DNA of 64,000 bases. Source: Amorphochlora amoebiformis (taxonomy: Eukaryota; Cercozoa; Chlorarachniophyceae). The notes under the pieces are model-generated. The model did no database searches. It saw only the letters and a program-made list of their open reading frames with translations, and had not been told where the DNA came from. Positions 1 through 57,893 of the stretch are shown piece by piece. The DNA lies in NCBI GenBank assembly GCA_054601695.1, contig BAAHQB010000029.1:124001-188000 (forward strand), in the 5' to 3' direction. Each line of letters opens with the position of its first letter. The first letter of the stretch is position 1. A program made the translations under genes and the position numbers.

Positions 1-31
1 TTGCAGAAGATATCTACCTAATATATACATT

Positions 32-82
<51 letters not shown>

Positions 83-119
83 TATATATATATGTATGTA
101 TATTTATATATGTATATAT

Positions 120-158
120 ATATATATATTAATAATTATAATAATAATAATAATAATA

Positions 159-196
<38 letters not shown>
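120..196. repeat. ATT/ATA trinucleotide repeat abutting an exon
   Basis: About 70 bases of near-perfect (ATA)n on the plus strand directly follow, in transcript sense, the last visible exon of the minus-strand OGFOD1-like gene. No GT exists on the minus strand between the conserved coding sequence and a downstream in-frame stop, so the repeat either interrupts the donor site or is read as coding. Confidence 0.85.
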
Positions 197-8736
<8,540 letters not shown>

Positions 8737-9062
8737 GGCGACCTCGCGCTTTCGCTTGCTACCAGTCTCTAGAGAGTCTATTTTTTTTAATCTTCAAGCT
8801 GCCACTTCAGGTAGCCGTGACTTTCCCGTTGGTGACGGTTGAATCGGCTTGAAAGCGATAAATGGGGCGTGCCAGGACCCGAAAAGACTCGGACGATGAA
8901 TGCTCTACCCAGAGATTCGGGGAGATTTTTAAGTAGGACTCCCCATGTATTACATCCGGGATTCCAATGAATCCCCGGGGTTCTAGAAATGCAATGTCCT
9001 GTCCCACCGGTGTCCCCACAAGTGACCTCAGTCATACCCACACCGACGCCCGGACGCTCGAG
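8737..9062. promoter_or_regulatory. Divergent start region of genes 1 and 2
   Basis: A 326-bp interval between the start codons of two head-to-head prolyl hydroxylase genes. It has balanced base composition, no microsatellites and no clear TATA box, and is likely a bidirectional promoter plus both 5' leaders. It lies inside a microsatellite-free island of about 2 kb. Confidence 0.6.
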
Positions 9063-22763
<13,701 letters not shown>

Positions 22764-22861
22764 GCTGCTAAATGTGCATAGTTTAATTTCAAGGGAATCA
22801 TCTGCTAGACAATATCCAGAATTCTAGATCTACTCATACTATATGTACATATACATACATA

Positions 22862-22893
<32 letters not shown>

Positions 22894-23694
22894 CACATGT
22901 AAATATATATGTATGTATGTCTATACACTTGGTATAATATAGATCATGATTGTGTGTATATATATATATATATATATCTAGTATATCTACATGTAGTATA
23001 TACGGTAGTGGATAGTACACTGTTTTTTTCCTGATATAGTAAATCTATATAATACTGTAAGTAATATAAATCATATATCGCGACAGATATTTAGCATATG
23101 CATGGGTACCTCTGCTACTAGTCTAGTGTAATTCTTAGTCTGAAAGCTAGGGGTGGTACTAGGAGACATAGTCGATATAATCTGTGATTCACGCATAATG
23201 ATTCAATCCCATTGTGACTCATGAAGTGGGTCTATTATCTGATTATTACTAGTATTACCTAGCGACAGTGAGCAGAGCATGATTCGCCGCATGAATGTAT
23301 CATGATAATATGTATGTCTAGATGTCTGATATACTAGCAAGTAACCGTCTGACTATATAGTATAATGTGTATTATCTTGTCATTTGTATTACCATGATGA
23401 ACCCATTAAGTGTATTTGATCACCAAAAGATTCTAGCTCTACAATCCTAGACTCCCTTGTGCGTTATTTTTTTGTCGCCTTTTGACGGTCTAAAACCCGA
23501 GCTCGCTTTGCGTCGACGGCCCCCTGGGCGAAGGCCCCGAAATCCCCTCCCTTGGGAATACCCACATGTTTTCGCTTCACGTGGTCCTGATGTCAATTGA
23601 TTATGGTGTGAGAATTGCGATTTTTGTGTTCAAAAGAGTATCTTCCAAGTTAGTTTGAATGATGTTTATTATTTATACATATGTATTATATACG

Positions 23695-23726
<32 letters not shown>

Positions 23727-23976
23727 TATTATATGTATGCATGGTTATCTAATATAATGTTGTGAACAAACATAAGTCGAACATGTGTAAAAGCTTATTT
23801 TTTGCTGAACCGTTAAAAATGATATATGTGTAAATATATAATTATTACTATTATATCATGTATATGTATGTGTGCATACACATGTATGCATATATATATA
23901 TATATATATATCTGTATATATATATATTATATATATATATATATACATATATATATGTATGTAAATATATTATACA
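22764..23976. other. Convergent spacer between genes 2 and 3
   Basis: Both flanking genes end here. The middle part (about 23030-23640) has no microsatellites, is rich in CTAG/ACTAG words, and contains a short GC-rich stretch (23473-23570) in which no exon could be supported. TA repeats occupy the ends. Confidence 0.6.
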
Positions 23977-34393
<10,417 letters not shown>

Positions 34394-34428
34394 CACATAT
34401 CCCAAGTATAATATCTACATGTCCAACG
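34394..34428. promoter_or_regulatory. Very short divergent interval between genes 3 and 4
   Basis: Only 35 bp separate the proposed start codons of two head-to-head genes. Either transcription starts overlap or one of the two first exons is wrongly placed. The surrounding 33350-35480 is free of long microsatellites. Confidence 0.4.
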
Positions 34429-42267
<7,839 letters not shown>

Positions 42268-42959
42268 CTTAATCAAGATTCTCTGTTTCGTACATTATAT
42301 CTAGCACTTGAATTTTATTTTCATGACGCGTATAAATGCAATGATATGATTGATAGTAATAGTATACATTCTAGACATTACTAGATTATACTATATTACT
42401 AAGGGTGAAGTTTCGCTTTCTAGGTAAATTACTATTTGCAAATAGTATTCGAATAGTTTTGGACCAAAATATTTGTTCGTTCGGGATCGAACGAAGTTAC
42501 GAACAGTGAGTATTTAGTATTTGTCTGATATATTTGATAACAATTCTGTTAGTATCACCTAGATACCTAATAATAGGCCTGTGTCATTCTAAAAACTAGA
42601 CATGAAATGCCAAAATTGCCCAAAATCACTATTAATATAAACAAGAACTATAACTAGATATAAGCGGTAGCTAGATTTATAGATATTGGACTAGTGACGT
42701 GGTTTGCTAACTTTAAAAAAAATGGTCTCAGTCTAGTCCAATATCTATAAATCTAGCTACCGCTTATATCTAGTTATAGTTTAAATTGTCATCATTATCT
42801 AGTACGCTAGCTAGAGAACGCATACACATGAGTTACATTACTCATGTAATAGTGTCAATGTAACTACCAGTCAATGCATTCTACACAGCTGTGTAGTCTC
42901 TAGACACTAGAGACATTGCACCGATTAAGTTATACATGCATACATATATATATATCTAG

Positions 42960-42992
<33 letters not shown>

Positions 42993-43194
42993 AATATATA
43001 TGTATAAGTACTAGAAGTACAGTAATATATTATAATAATTTTCATTAAATGAAAGATGTATCCCACATGTCCAATCAATTTACATAGACGTTTGCGTAAT
43101 AAGTGAAACGAGGAAACGAGCGTACATGTTGCGGATGTCACGGGCTGGATAAACTACGTCCAGCAAACTGGTCTAGTTTGAATACACATGTGGC
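42268..43194. other. Convergent spacer between genes 4 and 5, palindrome- and CTAG-rich
   Basis: Both flanking genes end here. The spacer holds a 16-bp perfect palindrome at 42431-42446, a hairpin at 42476-42495 (ttcgttcg/cgaacgaa), the large inverted repeat at 42646-42781, a hairpin at 42826-42847, a 16-bp palindrome at 42881-42896 and a hairpin at 42896-42914 (gtctctag/ctagagac). About twenty CTAG words occur in about 670 bases. No open reading frame of interest is seen. Confidence 0.75.
42646..42781. repeat. Perfect 49-bp inverted repeat with 38-bp loop
   Basis: The arm 42646-42694 (aactataactagatataagc...) is the exact reverse complement of 42733-42781. The loop is 42695-42732. It could form a long cruciform or RNA hairpin. 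It could be a small foldback element, though no target-site duplication is evident, or a structured 3' end element for the convergent genes. Confidence 0.95.
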
Positions 43195-43926
43195 TCAAAA
43201 ATTCTCGGGATAGTGCTTGCCAACTTTCCTGAAGTAAGCCCAATCGCTCATTCCCGGCGTATAGGCACCAATCTCATCACACTGTTGAGAGGACAGGTCA
43301 GTTATGTATTCAGATCGCTGCATCGTTATATTCACCTGTTCGGTGTAGGCCTCCTGCTTAACCCACCACCCTGGCTTGTCAAGGTGAAACGGCATGACCT
43401 TAAGATCGTCGGATACACCTTCCTCCGCCATTGGAAGGAGCTTGGCATCAGCGGCAGAGAGCACTATTGAGAAGATGATCTTAGTAACTTAGGCAACAAG
43501 AAATCCTACTCCCAGACTTCCACTTACTTGGGACGTTGGGTTTCATAGGTCTCCCTGTGCTGATGGTCTCTCTGTCGTAGTAGGATGTCTTGAACTTATG
43601 CTCTTTGAGGCCAGTTGGGGTGGGTGCAGCTGGTTGAGAACTGATTTTGAGGTCAGGGTCAGAAATTCTGCACAGTAAACTGCCGTAGTGGATAAAACAT
43701 TCATACCCAGGGGAAGGAAATCGAAAGCTCTTGGCCGGCTCATCACCCTTTGGTAGATATTCTTTCATATGTCCACTGCGGCTCATGTGCTTCATATAGA
43801 AGTCGCCTGCTTTTTTGAAGAAATTGGAGACAACCTGGCACCAAAATACGGGGATTCGTAACGTTAAGGCTAAGTCTTGCTTCAAATCTTGGTATATATC
43901 TCGCAGCACTACTCTACCTTGCTCAT
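43195..43926 (-). CDS. Small conserved-looking protein of unknown function, 5 exons, 163 aa
   Basis: Exons: 43918-43926, 43707-43834, 43528-43667, 43336-43463, 43195-43281, joining to 492 nt in phase. Introns are very short (39-83 nt) with good pyrimidine tracts. The protein begins MSKVVSNFFKKAGDFYMKHM and contains EYLPKGDEPAKSFRFPSPG, SYYDRETISTGRPMKPNVP and GWWVKQEAYTEQ, and ends HYPENF. There is no membrane segment and no catalytic motif that can be named. The basic amphipathic start and the tryptophan/tyrosine-rich tail are reminiscent of small mitochondrial respiratory-complex subunits, but this is only an impression. The ORF reads through two of the introns, so an alternative with retained introns is possible. 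Confidence 0.62.
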
Positions 43927-44092
43927 TATCGCTCAAACAGCACCCTTACCAGCCACGCTGTCCTTGTTTGGGTTCCCCGACAAATAGAATTGAATAAATC
44001 TCAGTTACGACGAAAAGATTTTCTTACCACCGAATTTATCTTAGTAGGTTCCGATCGAGAGACTTGGGACGCCGACCAGGAAGGTGACAAGC
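43927..44092. promoter_or_regulatory. Divergent start region of genes 5 and 6
   Basis: 166 bp between head-to-head start codons, free of microsatellites, with no clear TATA box. Likely a bidirectional promoter. Confidence 0.55.
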
Positions 44093-46782
<2,690 letters not shown>

Positions 46783-47304
46783 ACGGTTCCAGATCTTGGA
46801 AGAGCTCATTCAGGCCCAAGGCTAGTTACTCTATTGAAGTGTTTATTTTGCATGTGTGCATGCGTACTTAAATTTGAAGATTCATTCTAGTCGTGTGTCA
46901 CCGTGACGTGGATTTATATTCAATGATCGATACATTCACTGGTTCATACTAGTTGTAGTAGACACTAGGCATCCTATATTTAGATACATATATATATATA
47001 TATATACCCAGTGATTCGTGAATCGTGACTAGCGCTTTCTAGACTTTCGGAGCTGTGCATTGACTGCATTGACCACAACTAGTACAAGTACCAGGCTGCT
47101 AAGGCGCCTTTTTTGCGTAACTTCCAGAACTTGACCAGTTCACTAAGCTCTGTACGTAGGAATTATTTTTATCCTCAGGCATCATTACATCTCAGTGATT
47201 ACTGAAAAATATTAATTGATATCATTCGCGGATATTCACCAACTTTCGTCTCATGTTATAATATTAAATATTTTCATCGGCGTGGCTCAATACAGATGTC
47301 TTCA
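46783..47304. other. Convergent spacer between genes 6 and 7
   Basis: Balanced composition with only one short TA run (46985-47006), several CTAG words and small imperfect palindromes (for example gattcgtgaatc near 47010). No gene was found. Confidence 0.6.
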
Positions 47305-47458
47305 TCAATTTTTAGCTCGAGCGTGTCTCTTCAAATGCTTCATGAGGTAGTCAAGCTCATCCCTGTATGCTTTTACGCTGGCCTCCTTAGTTTTAAGTTT
47401 TCTATCGAATTCCTTCTTCTCCTGGAGGTGAGCAGCATATATATATATTTTATACATA

Positions 47459-47510
<52 letters not shown>

Positions 47511-47786
47511 GTATATATCTACATATCCATATATATGTATATATATATATATACATATATACGTACATATACATAAATATATAATATATATATATATATA
47601 TATATGTATATGTATATGTATGTATGTGAAAACATTCACATTTATGTACGCAAATGACACAAATACAGGAAATACACAATCCACAAATCACATCTTCAGC
47701 CTTTTTCCTCTCATCTACAAGTTGACTCCGCAGCTTTGACTCTCTCGATCGGTGCTCGTTCTCAACCTCCTATGGTTTGAATATAT

Positions 47787-47843
<57 letters not shown>

Positions 47844-48101
47844 TATATGTATATATAAACACCTACACACACATAGGTATACATACCTACATATATCTCT
47901 TCATGCACTTATGCATATATTCATATATATATATATATATGTATATATGTGTATATATTAATGTAAATGTATATATATATATATATCCATTTATAAATAT
48001 TTCTGTATGATATACACGCACATATTATATTTATGTATACAAACAAATATATACATATATATATATATACATACATACATAGATATAAATATATGTATTA
48101 T

Positions 48102-48138
<37 letters not shown>

Positions 48139-48274
48139 AAGTTATATTATAGTACGAATATCTTTTTTAGCTTTATCTGCATACATATGTATAATACAAT
48201 ATATCTACTTGTATTCATTCTCAATGATCCAACGAACTGTTCAATAACAACCCGTTAATATACATGACCATGTG

Positions 48275-48311
<37 letters not shown>

Positions 48312-49068
48312 TAAACGTACAACCACAACTGTACACATACCTTCAGTCTTCCCTCGATTCCGTGGAATCTCTCCGTATCCCTCTTCATGTGCAAATTCTC
48401 GATCTGTGCTTGCAACTGCGATATCTCTTCGTCTGGTAAGGCGAGATACAAGAGGTATATTGGATGTATGTATATTTGTAATTTGTATTGTAAATATAGG
48501 TAGAGATATGTATATTGTGCATGTATGATGCAATATATCATTAGCAGTGTAGGATCGAATTCGAGGGGAACATTATGAAATATACAATATGCGTTTAGTA
48601 TCTATATATATACACATTCGTATATATATATGTATAAATAATATATAATATTAGTAATATTTATATTAGTCATAATAATAGTAAAAATAATAATAGAATA
48701 ATAGCGATACTACCAAATTCTAATCAGCATTAACAATACAATACTACTAATAATAACACTACTATATAAACATCCAACACTTAGGGAAATCGGAAGAAAA
48801 CGGAGGAAAATTCTTAAAAAAAGCAAGTTTACCCGCTTCCTCTAACTTCTCCTTGGATTCCTCTAAGCTTTCGCGAGCTTTTGCAAGGTCTCTTCGAAGC
48901 TTTGATGATGTCTTCACCTCGGACTTCTTTCGTGATTGGAGTCGTTCAATCTAATGATTTTTGTGTAAAAGTATACAATTGTTTTGACATTTATGTATTA
49001 TTTAAGTAGTTAGGAAATGTATATGTGATATTGTATGTATGAATATATATATATATATATATTATATT

Positions 49069-49125
<57 letters not shown>

Positions 49126-49362
49126 GTACGTAATGGGATATTGGTGTACATATTTACTTGTAAGTGTATATATACATATATACATATGTATATATATATA
49201 TATATATCTATATCATATGTATATGTGTATCTAGTTGTATATTTATATATGATATTTATATAATAAAGAATAACGTTTTTATAGTTGCTAATACTGTTCG
49301 TAATATTGTTGATTATATGTATGTTTTGACATATACCTTCACACACACACACAAACACACAC

Positions 49363-49394
<32 letters not shown>

Positions 49395-49404
49395 ATATAT
49401 ATAT

Positions 49405-49439
<35 letters not shown>

Positions 49440-49560
49440 TATACATATATGTATATACATATATGTATATGTTTGTACATATGTATGTATGTACATATAT
49501 ATATATATATATATATATAGATATTCGTATATAACTATATATATGTACACACACACACAC

Positions 49561-49608
<48 letters not shown>

Positions 49609-49609
49609 G

Positions 49610-49658
<49 letters not shown>

Positions 49659-49735
49659 CATGGATGCATGTACAATCAGCAGGAAGACGTAGGAAAACAT
49701 TTCGTATATACACATATAAATATATCTATATGCAT

Positions 49736-49793
<58 letters not shown>

Positions 49794-49815
49794 TTATGTG
49801 TGTATGTGTATATGT

Positions 49816-49879
<64 letters not shown>

Positions 49880-50995
49880 CTACGTATGCATACATATATA
49901 TACTTACTTATATATTTTTATGTAAAAACATATATTATATATATATATATTCATAAATACATACATATATATGTGTATATGTGTATATATATATATGTAT
50001 ATGTGTGTGTGTGTATGTAAACCACCTCTCGCTGAAGACCTTGGACCTCTCGATCGTGATCGCCAATGCTATCCTGCAGCCTACCCAACAATACGAAATC
50101 ACAACACTGTACAAGACAGCGACATAAACTAAGGGATTGAGAGGAAAGGGAGAGGAAGAGAGCAAGCCTGGAAGAAGGAAGTAAAGGGAAAGAGATTGGA
50201 AAGTGAGAGGAAAAAGAGAGAGAGAGAGAGAAAAGGTTTTACATATATTGGGAGAGTGAGAGGAAAGAGGGAGTAACGAGAGAGGAAAGACGGAGAGAAG
50301 AGAGAGGAAAGAGAGGTAAAAGAGAGAGGAAAGAGATGTAAAAGAGAGAGGAAAGAGAGCTAACATAGAGTGAGAGAGTGAGAGGAGAGTAAAGGGAGAA
50401 ATGCAAAGAGAGAGAGGTTTAGTTAAAATAGGAAAATAGAAGTCAGTGAGAGAGAGAGAGAGATAGAGATAAAAGAGAAAAGGGGTATTGAGCAATCGCC
50501 ATTCCTATGAGTGTTAGGTGTAAATGGGAAGGAGAAAGAAGAGACAGGAAGATGAATAGAGAGAGAGAGAGTGAGAGAGGGAGAGAGAGTGAGAGAGGGA
50601 GAGAGAGAAACATTGCAACAGATTAAAAAGCGAAAGTGGATGAGAGGATAGAAGAGAGGGAAAGAAAGAAAACTGAAAAAAAGAAAAGAGAGCGCGCCTA
50701 AAATAGACAAGAGATATAGAGATAGAAAGAGATAGAAAGAGAGAGGAGAGAGAAAGAGAGTGAGCGGAAGGAGCACGAGGAGAGAATTCGACGAAAGAAA
50801 GATAGAGAGAGGGAGAGAGAGGGAGAGGAAGAGAAGGAGAGCTTACCGATTGTCTGCTCTGCTTATGCGTCCCTTGAGGATGAAAACTTGTGATTTTGCG
50901 TCCTCGTAAGCGTTTCGCAGAGACTTGAGCTCCTAAGTGATTATAACCATATATATACACACACACAATATATATATATATATATACATATACAA

Positions 50996-51044
<49 letters not shown>

Positions 51045-51259
51045 GACATATACATTAATTTTGTATAGTAATCGATCCTTGGCAGAGAGTAATTCCTGCT
51101 CTGACTCGGGTGATTCATACCACAACTCTCACCAGAGAGTAGGCAACTCCATCCATACATGTATATATGTATATATATATATACATACATTCATTTATAT
51201 ATATCTATATATATATATTCATATATATATACATATATATATATATATTTATATACATG

Positions 51260-51292
<33 letters not shown>

Positions 51293-51296
51293 TTAT

Positions 51297-51327
<31 letters not shown>

Positions 51328-51419
51328 TAAACATATATATATATATATATATGTATACATATATATTCATATTATATATGTATATAGATACATATGAATA
51401 TATATATATATATATATAA

Positions 51420-51489
<70 letters not shown>

Positions 51490-51848
51490 ACATGTGTAAA
51501 TTAACTATATTTGTGAATCCAGTAGTGTGTATACTGATATGAAACGTATGAAAATTATGATTAGACATCATTCTTAGGCATATATGTATATGTATGTATA
51601 TAAATATATGTATATGTATGTATATAAATATATGTATATATATATATATGATGTATGTGTATATATTATATGTATATGTTTACACATATTAAAGTCATCC
51701 TTGTTCAAAATATGGGAAATTAATCAGGCAAATTGATCGTCTTTTGAGAAATATTGGGGTGCGTTCTTAATACATAATATATATATATATACATATATGT
51801 GTATAGGTGTATATTTTAAAATATATAACTACCGACACACACACACAG

Positions 51849-51907
<59 letters not shown>

Positions 51908-52256
51908 TTGTATGCATACATACATAATATATATGACATACTGTACATGTATAAACGTATCCATATGCACAAAACGCGATCGCTAAAAAATAGATAGATA
52001 TGTTCTACACACACACACACACAAACACATAAATATACAAATATATATATATATATATATGTATATATGTAATATATATATATAAATGTATGTGTAAAAA
52101 TACATATATATATATATATATATTTATATATATTTATATAGATATATACACGTATATTTATGCATATATATATATATATACATATCTATACACACATATA
52201 TTTGTATATATATATATATATAAATATAAATAAACATATATATAATATATATGTAC

Positions 52257-52288
<32 letters not shown>

Positions 52289-52578
52289 ATACATACATAT
52301 ATATATATATATGTATATATATAATATATACACCTATATAAATTCATTAATGTACATCTACACATACACATCACTATATATTATTATACCCATACATACA
52401 AACATGTACACCACCTCTTCTCCTCCACCACTCGCCGCGATTGCCCGCTGAGCTCTAAGCTTCCACGATTTCGACATTTTCTTCTCTCTCTCGATTGACT
52501 CTTTCAATTCCTCAATCTCCTCACGGAACCTCTCTAAATAATGGATATAGATATATAATACGTATATATATATATATG

Positions 52579-52609
<31 letters not shown>

Positions 52610-52683
52610 ATATAGATTTATTCATTTATATATGCACGCGTTGTGGAAAGCCTTAATCTCATTACGAAACTTGTCTGAAGTAA

Positions 52684-52716
<33 letters not shown>

Positions 52717-52987
52717 TATATGTATATGTATATGACCCGTGACTTCCCGCATGGCCTTGCCTTTCACGCGCCGAACCTCCTTCCTGAGCTCCTGGAATGC
52801 AAGTTATATATACTGTATATTCCATATTGTATATTATATACATTATAACTAGATATGCACTTTTGTGATGTGTACATACATATATATATATATATGTTTA
52901 TATTTGAATATTTAAATAATATTATGTTGAAAATTTATGCACATGTATGGATACCTGATTATACACACACATAAAATATATATAAAC

Positions 52988-53051
<64 letters not shown>

Positions 53052-53412
53052 TTATATATACGTATGTATATCTTCTTGCCCCCCAATTTCAGATCCGCAA
53101 TCGCATGATGCAGATATACGCATATATATTCTCTCCCTCTCTCGTTTCCATACCTCAATCTCTCGACGCAGTGCCCCATTCTTTTCTTCAACAGCAGCAA
53201 AAAGCTTTTTTTTGTTCTATATAGAGAGTCGTGTATACAGTGAATATACATGTGTATATAAACTGTAGCAAAGAACTTTTTTTTGTTCTGTACAGGGAGC
53301 GTGCATACAGTGAATATACAGTGTATATATATTACATAATATAAATATACATACTTATACAAATTACATATATATATATATATCTTATATATATATATAA
53401 TATATAAATAAG

Positions 53413-53444
<32 letters not shown>

Positions 53445-53608
53445 TGTACATATTAATAAATCACAAACTCATACTTGTTTAATCCGTCTTCAACCTTGAC
53501 TCTCTCGACTTCACTATTATTCTTCTACCAAGTTATCTTCTCACCATCCCTCTTTCTCTCTTTTCTCTCTCTCTAACTATTAATATAAGCATAAACGTAT
53601 GTATTTAT

Positions 53609-53657
<49 letters not shown>

Positions 53658-54023
53658 CAGATATGTGTGTGTGATTATATATATATATATATGTATATAA
53701 TATGTATAAATATATATATTTATTTTTTTTATATATATATATATACATATGTATAAATGTTGACTTGATATGGAAATATACCAATGAAGATGTACAATTT
53801 AATTACATATATACATATATATATATATATATATATGTGCATATATACATGTATACATATATAAATGTATATATATGTATATATATATATATATATATAC
53901 ATATATATACATATATACATATGCGTATACATACATATATACATAAATACATTCATATGTAATACAAATACATATATGTATAATATATACATATATATAT
54001 ATATATATAGGTATGTATATCTC

Positions 54024-54058
<35 letters not shown>

Positions 54059-54309
54059 AATATCGTACTATATACCTTATCGGTGTCCCGCTCCCTCGAC
54101 TTGAGAATCCCATTCTCCTTGTTCAGAGCCTTTGGTTTATATGTATGTTCATCTTCTTTCTATTTCTTGTTTTCATTACATCTGGTTTTTCTTGTTTAGA
54201 GCCTTTGGGTATGTATGTCAATCTCCTTCTATGTGTTTTACTGTCAGTTTTATCTAATTCGTTATTAATTAACTCATGAACATTCATTGTCTGTACGTGG
54301 ACATTTATA

Positions 54310-54347
<38 letters not shown>

Positions 54348-54460
54348 TATATATGATATAAATATATACATGTAAATCTATCTATCTATCTATATATATA
54401 TATATTATTGTATATATATATATATGTATATACATACACAAACACTCATATATATATATT

Positions 54461-54511
<51 letters not shown>

Positions 54512-54533
54512 CTATATATATACACACACACAC

Positions 54534-54586
<53 letters not shown>

Positions 54587-54739
54587 CATTACATTAACTA
54601 GCTTCTCCATTTCATCTGCTTTTCCTAACGATGGTATGTATATGTAGCAACAAACATATGTTTTATATATACTGTATACACACATATATATATATATATA
54701 TATATCACTAAATATATATATATATATATATATCACTAA

Positions 54740-54777
<38 letters not shown>

Positions 54778-55005
54778 ATGTATCTTATATATATATATGT
54801 GTATATATATGTGTGTATATATATATATATATGCTTTTCCTAACGATGGATTGTATATATAACAACAAACATATGTTTATAGATATTGTATACATATATA
54901 CAGATATATCTATATAAATATGTATATTATATACATATATATATATATATATGTATATATAAATATATATATATAACTATACATATATATATATATATAT
55001 ATGAT

Positions 55006-55037
<32 letters not shown>

Positions 55038-55054
55038 GTATAAAATACATGTAT

Positions 55055-55099
<45 letters not shown>

Positions 55100-55109
55100 A
55101 GTTATATAT

Positions 55110-55190
<81 letters not shown>

Positions 55191-55241
55191 ATAAAAATAT
55201 ATATATACGTATAACTCTATCTATATATATATATATTTACA

Positions 55242-55280
<39 letters not shown>

Positions 55281-55387
55281 ACATGTAGATATATTTACGA
55301 ATGTAGTTAATTTTATAACTTACGTGTAAGTATAAGTGTACCAATTTTATAAACATAGATAAATGTACAATACATACATATACATAC

Positions 55388-55433
<46 letters not shown>

Positions 55434-55535
55434 GTATATGTATACATATATGTAGATATATTTACGAATGTAATTAAATATTTATAACTTATGTGTAAGT
55501 ATAATTGTACTAATTTCATAAACATAGATAAATGT

Positions 55536-55586
<51 letters not shown>

Positions 55587-55618
55587 CGTACATACATGCA
55601 CATAAATATATGTATATA

Positions 55619-55668
<50 letters not shown>

Positions 55669-55889
55669 GATAAATTAAACATTGTATTGCTGTGTTATAC
55701 CTCTAGCCTCCGCCAAAGTCCCTGATGGATCTATCTGGGTAACAAGACCTTTTACCTATACATTAACATAAGATATAGGTACCAGAATATCTAGACCACT
55801 CTGTAACAAGATCTCTAAGACATGATAACATACACATACATATATATGTATATGTATTATATATATATATATATTATATATATATTGAA

Positions 55890-55938
<49 letters not shown>

Positions 55939-55973
55939 AGTGTATATGCATACACACGCATGTACATATATTT

Positions 55974-56014
<41 letters not shown>

Positions 56015-56052
56015 TAACTCTATGTACACATACATACGTTTAAATATAGTAC

Positions 56053-56098
<46 letters not shown>

Positions 56099-56400
56099 AA
56101 ATATATATCCAAGTATCTAGTTTTGCAATAAATCTCCCTCGACTTTCCCTCTTCTGTCCCCACTCCCCTTCCCCTCCCTCTTTCCCTCCCTCTCCCCCTC
56201 CACCACCCTACCTCCCCTTTCCTCCTCCCTATACCCCTCCCTCTTCCCCCCCACCTTCCCCTTCCTCCACAGCACATCGAGCACACACACCACCCACTCA
56301 CTCTCCTCTCTCCCTTCTCTACGAGAAGCTGCAAAGATCATGAATTTGGATGATATGACATACACATATATAAATATACATATATATATATTATATATAT

Positions 56401-56488
<88 letters not shown>

Positions 56489-56626
56489 TTATGTATTTAG
56501 ATATATACATATATAACGAAGAAAATACATATATATAATAATGTATACACATACATGTACGTAGGGTTGTAAGTATACTTACAGTATAAAACAATTACTA
56601 ACATTTATGCACATGCTTATATATAC

Positions 56627-56669
<43 letters not shown>

Positions 56670-56751
56670 TATATTTATACATATTTTTATACATATGTGT
56701 GATATATATATATATATGTATAATATATATATAATATATACATATATATAT

Positions 56752-56840
<89 letters not shown>

Positions 56841-56927
56841 TGGCCCGCGATCTCTCTCTCTTACTCGAGCATCAGTGCTCACTCGCTGGTGACTATAGAT
56901 GATTTACGCATATATATTTTAGTATAT

Positions 56928-56977
<50 letters not shown>

Positions 56978-56996
56978 ATGTATATGTACACGTATG

Positions 56997-57038
<42 letters not shown>

Positions 57039-57369
57039 TACATATACATAAGTACTGTCACCCTGAGAAACAATTTCTTAGGAGGTTCACATGAATAAAA
57101 ACGTAATTCATGGCATGTCACACTAAAGAAAACTCTCCAATACCTCCTGTTGAGAGGCTTGTAGCTTAGCCTTGATAGATTTTATCTCTGATTCCACTGC
57201 TAGAACCTGTGTATGTTTGAGTGTATGAGTATGTGAGAATACACACACACATATATATATATATATATAAGTATATATCTATGAATTCATATATGTATAT
57301 GTAGTATATATATATATATATGTTTATATATATATATATGTATACAAAAATATATGTACATGTATATAA

Positions 57370-57415
<46 letters not shown>

Positions 57416-57565
57416 TACATTCTTTACAGTTATATCTGCATTCTTTAATATAACTTTGTGTAAGATGTATAATGAATACAGAATGTGCATACATAAGAAA
57501 ATGTTATACTTATATATGTATATATATATGTATATATATTTACATGTAGACATGCATAATCCTAC

Positions 57566-57632
<67 letters not shown>

Positions 57633-57692
57633 GTACATTTAGACATGCATAATCCTACATATATATATATATATACATATGTACAATATATA

Positions 57693-57732
<40 letters not shown>

Positions 57733-57850
57733 ATATATATATGTACAATATATATGTATTTATATTCACATACACATATTTATATATTTACAAAATGTAG
57801 AAGTTCCTGCACACATTTCGTATTTACTCCTCTTTCCAACCTTCCCTTTC

Positions 57851-57893
<43 letters not shown>

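Noticed and set aside
23473-23600. GC-rich stretch as a possible exon
   Set aside because: No frame with matching splice sites or family similarity on either strand.
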